DNA from: an uncultured Collinsella sp.
GTDB taxonomy: Bacteria > Actinomycetota > Coriobacteriia > Coriobacteriales > Coriobacteriaceae
DNA: 9,414 bases
NCBI GenBank assembly: GCA_900554255.1
Contig: USGN01000037.1
Coordinates: forward strand, 1 to 9,414
Reading direction: 5' to 3'
Below the pieces are notes generated by a model, which was not told the origin of the DNA, did not search any database, and saw nothing but the letters and a program-made list of their open reading frames with translations. The translations under genes and the position numbers were made by a program. Shown one piece after another: positions 4,526-9,414 of the stretch (position 1 is its first letter; each line of letters begins with the position of its first letter).

Positions 4526-6039
4526 TGGCGCTAAGCTTCGATTCCCTTACCGCCGCTCAGATCGCCGCGGGCGTTGCCGCCGGCGACTTTACCGCTACCG
4601 AGGTGGCCCAGGCCTCCCTTGCCGCCATCGAGGCGCGCGAGGGCGGGGTCCAGGCATTCCTGCAGGTGGCGCCCGAGCTTGCGCTCGAGGCCGCTGCGCG
4701 CGTGGATGCCGACCGCGCCGCAGGCAAGCCGCTGCCCCCGCTCGCGGGCGTGCCGCTGGCCATTAAGGACAACATGAACCTCGTGGGCACGCGCACCACC
4801 TGTGCTTCCCGCATGCTCGAGAACTACCAGAGCGCCTACACCGCCACCTGCGTCCAGCGCATGCTCGATGCCGGCTGCCTGCCTATGGGCAAGGCCAACA
4901 TGGACGAGTTTGCCTTTGGTAGCTCCACCGAGAGCTCGGCGTTCCACCGCACCAACAACCCCTGGGATACCGAGCGCGTGCCCGGCGGCTCTTCGGGCGG
5001 TTCCGCTGCCGCCGTCGCCGCGGGCGAGGTCGCGCTCTCGCTGGGCTCGGACACCGGCGGCTCCATTCGCCAGCCGGCGTCGCTGTGCGGCGTGGTGGGC
5101 TTTAAGCCCACGTATGGCGCCGTGAGCCGTTACGGCGTGGTCGCCTTTGGCTCGTCGCTCGACCAGGTGGGCCCCTTTGGCCGCACGGTCGAGGATGTCG
5201 CGCTGGCCATGAACGCGCTTACCGGCGCGGGCCACGATCCGTACGACTGCACCAGCCAGGATTGTGCCGTCGACTTTACCGAGCACCTCAACGACAGCAT
5301 CGAGGGCAAGCGCGTGGGCATCATCCCCGCGTTTATGGAGGCCGAGGGCCTGACGCCCGAGGTCAAGGTCGCTGTTCAGCGCGCCGCCCAGGAGCTGCAG
5401 AACCAGGGCGCCGAGCTGGTCGAGGTCGACCTGCCGCACCTGGACGCCGCCATCGCCGCCTACTACGTCATCGGCCCGGCCGAGGCGTTCTCCAACCTGG
5501 CACGTTTCGACGGCATTCGCTACGGCTATCAGGAGGAGGGCTGCGCCAACCTGTCCGACCAGAGTTCGCTCTCGCGCGCCCACGGCTTTGGTGCCGAGGC
5601 CAAGCGCCGCCAGATGCTCGGCGCCTACCTGCTGAGCTCGGGCGTGTACGACAAGTACTACTACGCTGCGCAAAAGGCCCGCACGCTCATCACGCAGGAC
5701 TACGACGCCGCGTATGCCAAGGTGGACACCATCCTCATGCCTGCCTCGCCGCGTACGGCCTTTAAGTTTGGCGAGATCAGCGACCCCACGCAGATGTACC
5801 TTTCCGACCTGTACACCATCTCGCTCAACATTTGCGGCAACGGTGGCATCTCGGTGCCGCTGGGCCTGGGCGAGGATACTCAGCTGCCCGTTTCTGCCCA
5901 GCTGGTTGGTCCGGCCTTTAGGGACCGTCAGCTGCTCACGTTTGCCCGCGCCCTGGAGCGCGGCTTTGCCGATGCCGCTACGGGTGCGCCCGCGCTTTCC
6001 GTCGCGCCCGATTTTGCCGGGAAGGGGGGCGAGCTGTAA
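4525..6039 (+). CDS. gatA: Glutamyl-/aspartyl-tRNA amidotransferase subunit A (amidase)
   Basis: GatA releases ammonia from glutamine (or asparagine). The ammonia passes to GatB, which amidates Glu-tRNAGln and/or Asp-tRNAAsn, an indirect route used when GlnRS or AsnRS is missing. The amidase-signature Ser-cisSer-Lys triad is intact: K81 (PLAIKDN), S156 (PGGSSGGSA) and S180 (DTGGSIRQPA), each exactly two residues beyond the S. aureus positions. The region FKPTYGAVSRYGVVAFGSSLDQVGP is also typical, and 504 residues is at the upper end of normal. A GA-rich site (4509-4516) within the gatC end precedes the ATG. The gene overlaps gatC and gatB by one base each. A long open frame on the opposite strand is a shadow of high third-position GC. 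Confidence 0.97.
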   Translation: MALSFDSLTAAQIAAGVAAGDFTATEVAQASLAAIEAREGGVQAFLQVAPELALEAAARVDADRAAGKPLPPLAGVPLAIKDNMNLVGTRTTCASRMLENYQSAYTATCVQRMLDAGCLPMGKANMDEFAFGSSTESSAFHRTNNPWDTERVPGGSSGGSAAAVAAGEVALSLGSDTGGSIRQPASLCGVVGFKPTYGAVSRYGVVAFGSSLDQVGPFGRTVEDVALAMNALTGAGHDPYDCTSQDCAVDFTEHLNDSIEGKRVGIIPAFMEAEGLTPEVKVAVQRAAQELQNQGAELVEVDLPHLDAAIAAYYVIGPAEAFSNLARFDGIRYGYQEEGCANLSDQSSLSRAHGFGAEAKRRQMLGAYLLSSGVYDKYYYAAQKARTLITQDYDAAYAKVDTILMPASPRTAFKFGEISDPTQMYLSDLYTISLNICGNGGISVPLGLGEDTQLPVSAQLVGPAFRDRQLLTFARALERGFADAATGAPALSVAPDFAGKGGEL

Positions 6040-7715
6040 TGAAGGAGCTTTCCGAGGTCCTGCAGGATTGGGAGGCCGTGATCGGCCTGGAGATCCATAC
6101 CGAGCTCACCGCACTCGATACCAAGATGTTCTGCAACTGCAAGCTCAGCCACGATGACGAGCCCAACGCCAACGTGTGCCCGGTGTGCCTGGGCCTGCCC
6201 GGTGCGCTGCCGGTGCCCAACAAGCGCGCCATCGAGAGCATCGTCAAGGCCGGCCTCGCCACCAACTGCGAGATCCAGCGCCACTCGATGTTCTACCGCA
6301 AGCACTACTTCTATCCCGATATGGCCAAGAACTTTCAGACCACGCAGGGTCCGGTCGCCTTTGCCATGTACGGTCACCTGGATCTGGACGTGACCGGTCG
6401 CGGTGCCGCCGAGCGCCCCGACTGCGCGTTTGGCGAGGCCGAGGCCCAGAGCCTGGCGAGCGCCTCGGCCAACGCCGAGGGCCTGTCCACGTCCATGACG
6501 TCGACCATGCGAGAGGGCAACCAGCGCGCCGGCCACCTGGCCAGCTACGATGCGTCCAACCTGCAGATGCCCGAGCGCCGCGAGGACGGCTCCTACACGG
6601 TGCCCATCCGCATCCTGCGCATCCACATGGAGGAGGACGCTGCCAAGATGGTGCACGTGGGCGGTGCCGAGGGCCGCATTACCGCTGCGGCCGAGTCGCT
6701 CGTCGACTACAACCGCTGCGGCACGCCGTTGATCGAGCTCGTTACCGAGCCCGATCTGCGCACGCCCGAGGAGGCCCGCCTGTTTATGGAGAAGCTCCGT
6801 CGCATCTTTGTGACGCTGGGCATTTCCGACTGCTCCATGGAGAAGGGTTCCATGCGCTGCGACGGCAACGTGTCGCTGCGTCGCCGTGGCGAGACCAAGC
6901 TGGGCACCAAGACCGAGCTCAAGAACCTCAACTCGTTCAAGAGCCTGCACGACGGTCTTGCCTACGAGATTTGCCGCCAGGCCGAGGTGCTCGAGGAGGG
7001 CGGCATCATCTATCAGGAGACCCGCCACTGGGAGCCCAGCCGCAAGCGCACCGTGGTCATGCGTGTGAAGGAGACGGCCGACGACTATCGCCTGTTCCCC
7101 GACCCCGACCTGGCTCCGTTCGACCTGGACGACGAGTTTATCGACCGCTGCCGTGGCGAGATTCCCGAGCTGCCCGATGCCAAGCGCGCCCGTTTTGAGG
7201 CCGACTTTGGCATTAAGGCCGCCGATGCCGAGCAGATCGCCGGCGACCCCGAGTTTGCCGAGTTCTTTGAGGCCGCTGCTGCCGGTATGGCCGGCAAGGA
7301 GGCCCAGACGGTCGCGAACCTGCTGGTCAACGAGATGATTGCTTATCTTAAGGGCGCGGGCGTGTCGCTTGCCGAGTCCGGCATTGCGCCGGCTCAGGTG
7401 GCAGCGCTGGCCAAGCTGCTGGCGACCGATGTCATCAGCTCCAACCAAGCGCACGAGGTCTTTGAGGCCATGGCCCAGACCGGCGACGACCCCAACAAGA
7501 TCGTCGACGAGCGCGGTATGCGTCAGGTGAGCGATGCCGGCGCGCTGCAGCCGATCGTGGACGAGGTGCTGGCGAACTGTGCCGATCAGGCGCAGCAGTA
7601 TCGTGACGGCAACCAGAAGGTCATCGGCTTTTTGGTGGGCCAGTGCATGAAGGCGAGCCGCGGCAAGGGCAATCCGAAGCTCTTCAACGAGCTGCTGAGA
7701 ACGTCGCTCTCGTAA
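6039..7715 (+). CDS. gatB: Glutamyl-/aspartyl-tRNA amidotransferase subunit B, with an apparent insertion
   Basis: GatB binds the mischarged tRNA, activates the side-chain carboxylate with ATP and adds the ammonia delivered from GatA. Visible family marks are VIGLEIHTEL (14-23), a zinc-type cysteine set (C32, C34, C47, C50 within FCNC and CPVCLGLPG), IRILRIHMEEDAAK (190-203), LVDYNRCGTPLIELVTEPD (221-239) and KTELKNLNSF (291-300). The C-terminal helical/YqeY-like domain ends NPKLFNELL. At 558 residues it is longer than the usual 475-500. Most of the excess lies between GHLDLDV and the RIHMEED strand, at about residues 121-184, where ordinary GatB has only a short turn. The usual PKxYQISQ segment reads AKNFQTTQ (96-103). 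The start overlaps the gatA stop (TAATG), with a G-rich site (6020-6029) upstream. Function as GatB is secure; the effect of the insertion is unknown. Confidence 0.96.
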   Translation: MKELSEVLQDWEAVIGLEIHTELTALDTKMFCNCKLSHDDEPNANVCPVCLGLPGALPVPNKRAIESIVKAGLATNCEIQRHSMFYRKHYFYPDMAKNFQTTQGPVAFAMYGHLDLDVTGRGAAERPDCAFGEAEAQSLASASANAEGLSTSMTSTMREGNQRAGHLASYDASNLQMPERREDGSYTVPIRILRIHMEEDAAKMVHVGGAEGRITAAAESLVDYNRCGTPLIELVTEPDLRTPEEARLFMEKLRRIFVTLGISDCSMEKGSMRCDGNVSLRRRGETKLGTKTELKNLNSFKSLHDGLAYEICRQAEVLEEGGIIYQETRHWEPSRKRTVVMRVKETADDYRLFPDPDLAPFDLDDEFIDRCRGEIPELPDAKRARFEADFGIKAADAEQIAGDPEFAEFFEAAAAGMAGKEAQTVANLLVNEMIAYLKGAGVSLAESGIAPAQVAALAKLLATDVISSNQAHEVFEAMAQTGDDPNKIVDERGMRQVSDAGALQPIVDEVLANCADQAQQYRDGNQKVIGFLVGQCMKASRGKGNPKLFNELLRTSLS

Positions 7716-7773
7716 GCGGAAACCGAGGGGCCGGGCGCAGGGCCTTGCCTCTCAATTTCGGACAGTCCTGACT

Positions 7774-7808
7774 CACGACGGAGGCGCCACTGGCGCCTCC
7801 TGTTCGTG
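7774..7808. terminator. GC-rich hairpin between convergent gatB and nrdD, possible bidirectional terminator
   Basis: GGAGGCGCC (7780-7788) pairs with GGCGCCTCC (7792-7800) around ACT. Outside a small internal loop, CACGA (7774-7778) pairs with TCGTG (7804-7808). It is the strongest stem in the 151-nt spacer between two gene 3' ends. Neither side is followed by a T-run, so intrinsic termination is uncertain. I see nothing else in the spacer. Confidence 0.5.
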
Positions 7809-7866
7809 CGGAACTCATATCGAGTAAAGGTCCGGGGCCTCGCTACGGGGCAGCCTGGGATGGTTA

Positions 7867-9414
7867 TTAGAGATGCAGCACGCGGTCGCGGATCTCCTCG
7901 GTTCGACCCTGGTTCCAGAACTGGGTACCGATGTAGCCGCACGTACGACGAGCGACATTCATCTTCTCCTGGTCGCGGTTGCCGCAGTTGGGGCACTCCC
8001 ACACCAGCTTGCCATCGTCCTCGACAATCTTGATCTCACCGTCGTAGCCGCACACCTGGCAGTAGTCGCTCTTGGTGTTGAGCTCGGCGTACATGATGTT
8101 GTCGTAGATGTACTGCATCACGCGAATGACAGCCTTGAGGTTGTCCTGCATGTTGGGAACCTCGACGTAGGAGATGGCGCCGCCCGGCGAAAGCTGCTGG
8201 AACATGCCCTCAAACTTAAGCTTATCGAAGGCATCGATCTCCTCGGACACGTGAACATGGTAGCTATTGGTGATATAGCCCTTGTCCGTCACGCCCGGAA
8301 TGATGCCAAAACGGCGCTGCAGGCACTTGGCGAACTTGTACGTCGTCGACTCCAGCGGCGTACCGTACAGCGAGAAGTCGATGTTGGTGGCCGCCTTCCA
8401 CTCGGCGCACTTATCGTTCATGTGCTGCATGACCTCCATGGCGAACGGAGTGCCCTCGGCGTCGGTGTGGCTGTGGCCCGTCATGTACCTAACGCACTCA
8501 TACAGACCGGCGTAACCCAGGCTGATGGTGGAATAGCCGCCCACGAGCAGCTTATCGATCGTCTCGCCCTTCTTAAGGCGTGCCAGGGCGCCGTACTGCC
8601 AAAGAATCGGCGCGGCATCCGAAAGCGTGCCCATCAGGCGCTCATGGCGGCACAGCAGAGCGCGGTGACACAGCTCAAGGCGCTCGTCGAAGATCTTCCA
8701 GAACTTGTCCATGTCCTGGTGCGAGCTCAGTGCGACATCAGGCAGGTTGATGGTCACAACGCCCTGGTTAAAGCGACCATAGTACTTGGGCTTGTTCGGG
8801 TCGTAGTTCAGCGCGTTGGCAACATTGTTAAAGCCGTTGCCCGAGCGGTCGGGCGTCAGGAAGCTGCGACAACCCATGCAGGTGTAGCAATCGCCATTGC
8901 CCGCGGTCTCACCCTTCGAAAGCTTAAGCTCGCGCATCTTCTTCTCGGAGATGTAGTCGGGCACCATGCGCTTGGCGGTGCACTTGGCAGCCAGCTGGGT
9001 CAGGTAGAAGTACGGGGAATCCTCGTGAACGTTATCGTCCTCGAGTACATAGATAAGCTTGGGGAATGCCGGGGTAATCCACACGCCGGCCTCGTTCTTA
9101 ACGCCCTCATAGCGCTGGCGAAGCGTCTCCTCCACGATCATGGCAAGATCGTGCTTCTCCTGGGCCGAGCGGGCCTCGTTGAGGTACATGAAGACCGTCA
9201 CGAATGGTGCCTGGCCGTTGGTGGTCATAAGGGTCACGACCTGATACTGAATCGTCTGGACGCCGCGACGGATCTCGTCACGCAGACGGTCCTCTACGAC
9301 CTCACGCACCTTCTCTGCGGGAGCGGAAACACCGAGCTCCTCAAGCTCGCGGGCAACCTCGCCGCGAATCTTCTGGCGGCTCACCTCGACGAACGGGGCA
9401 AGATGGGTCAGCGA
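7867..9414 (-). CDS. nrdD: Anaerobic ribonucleoside-triphosphate reductase (class III), C-terminal part, 5' end outside window
   Basis: NrdD reduces ribonucleoside triphosphates to dNTPs without oxygen, using a glycyl radical installed by the radical SAM activase NrdG. The window holds the last 515 residues; the frame stays open to the edge (SLTHLAPFVEVSRQK), so the GTG at 9384 is an internal valine and not the start. Full NrdD proteins are usually about 700-780 residues. Visible marks are CYTCMGCRSFLTPDR, whose last Cys (codon 8869-8871) matches the active-site cysteine; FNQGVVTINLPDVAL; and the GGAISYVEVPNMQDN region. The zinc site is CX2C...CX2C (CQVCG and CPNCG). The glycyl-radical loop RTCGYIG has its radical Gly codon at 7936-7938, 22 residues before the end. 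The terminal FWNQGRTEEIRDRVLHL is diagnostic. The next gene downstream is gatB in the opposite direction, so nrdG does not follow nrdD as it often does. The promoter lies outside the window. Confidence 0.96.
   Translation of the reverse strand, partial: SLTHLAPFVEVSRQKIRGEVARELEELGVSAPAEKVREVVEDRLRDEIRRGVQTIQYQVVTLMTTNGQAPFVTVFMYLNEARSAQEKHDLAMIVEETLRQRYEGVKNEAGVWITPAFPKLIYVLEDDNVHEDSPYFYLTQLAAKCTAKRMVPDYISEKKMRELKLSKGETAGNGDCYTCMGCRSFLTPDRSGNGFNNVANALNYDPNKPKYYGRFNQGVVTINLPDVALSSHQDMDKFWKIFDERLELCHRALLCRHERLMGTLSDAAPILWQYGALARLKKGETIDKLLVGGYSTISLGYAGLYECVRYMTGHSHTDAEGTPFAMEVMQHMNDKCAEWKAATNIDFSLYGTPLESTTYKFAKCLQRRFGIIPGVTDKGYITNSYHVHVSEEIDAFDKLKFEGMFQQLSPGGAISYVEVPNMQDNLKAVIRVMQYIYDNIMYAELNTKSDYCQVCGYDGEIKIVEDDGKLVWECPNCGNRDQEKMNVARRTCGYIGTQFWNQGRTEEIRDRVLHL

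Noticed and set aside
5928..7454. Long minus-strand open frame opposite gatA/gatB (508 codons)
   Set aside because: It is a shadow of high third-position GC in well-identified genes; its composition is repetitive Gly/Ala/Val/Leu/His and it has no recognisable motif. The same applies to minus-strand frames at 4531-5673, 2495-3928 and 551-1285.
9382..9384. GTG at 9384 as the start of nrdD
   Set aside because: The frame continues upstream to the window edge with plausible NrdD sequence (HLAPFVEVSRQK), and the visible protein would be about 200 residues too short.

Overview
This window reads as chromosomal DNA from a high-GC, anaerobic actinobacterium of the class Coriobacteriia, most likely Collinsella or a close relative. 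That is inferred from the style of the core proteins, the GC-rich third codon positions, the strictly anaerobic (class III) ribonucleotide reductase and the type of intergenic repeat. No rRNA or other decisive marker is present, so the genus is an inference.

Layout. (1) 1-1230: an accessory stretch with lower GC and different codon choice. It holds a truncated copy of an intergenic palindrome (about 42-86) and a nuclease-like gene of 345 residues (191-1228) that is split by one in-frame TGA at 482-484. (2) 1229-1461: an intergenic region with a complete copy of the same palindrome (1270-1328) and a probable promoter. (3) 1462-3826: a two-gene molybdenum-cofactor operon, moaA followed 4 nt later by an unusual fused moaC-mobB. 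(4) 3824-4213: an intergenic region made almost wholly of repeats: two hairpins whose loops both contain GGGACAGG, a third copy of the long palindrome, then four 21-bp tandem units and a gatC promoter. (5) 4214-7715: the gatCAB operon, with each stop overlapping the next start as TAATG. (6) 7716-7866: a convergent intergenic spacer with a strong GC hairpin. (7) 7867-9414: the C-terminal two thirds or so of nrdD on the minus strand, cut by the window edge.

How the genes work together. MoaA and the MoaC domain perform the first step of molybdopterin synthesis (GTP to cyclic pyranopterin monophosphate), while the fused MobB GTPase domain belongs to the last step (guanylylated cofactor). GatCAB amidates Glu-tRNAGln and/or Asp-tRNAAsn. 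NrdD makes deoxynucleotides without oxygen. These are core functions, and the less ordinary content is the broken nuclease gene, the MoaC-MobB fusion, an apparent insertion of about 65 residues in GatB, and the dense palindromic repeats between operons.

I see no CRISPR array, tRNA, rRNA, insertion sequence or transposase. I also see no complete, clearly new multi-gene system. The best candidates for something undescribed are the palindrome family, with its conserved layout and changing inner stem, and the nuclease family with an unexplained N-terminal region.
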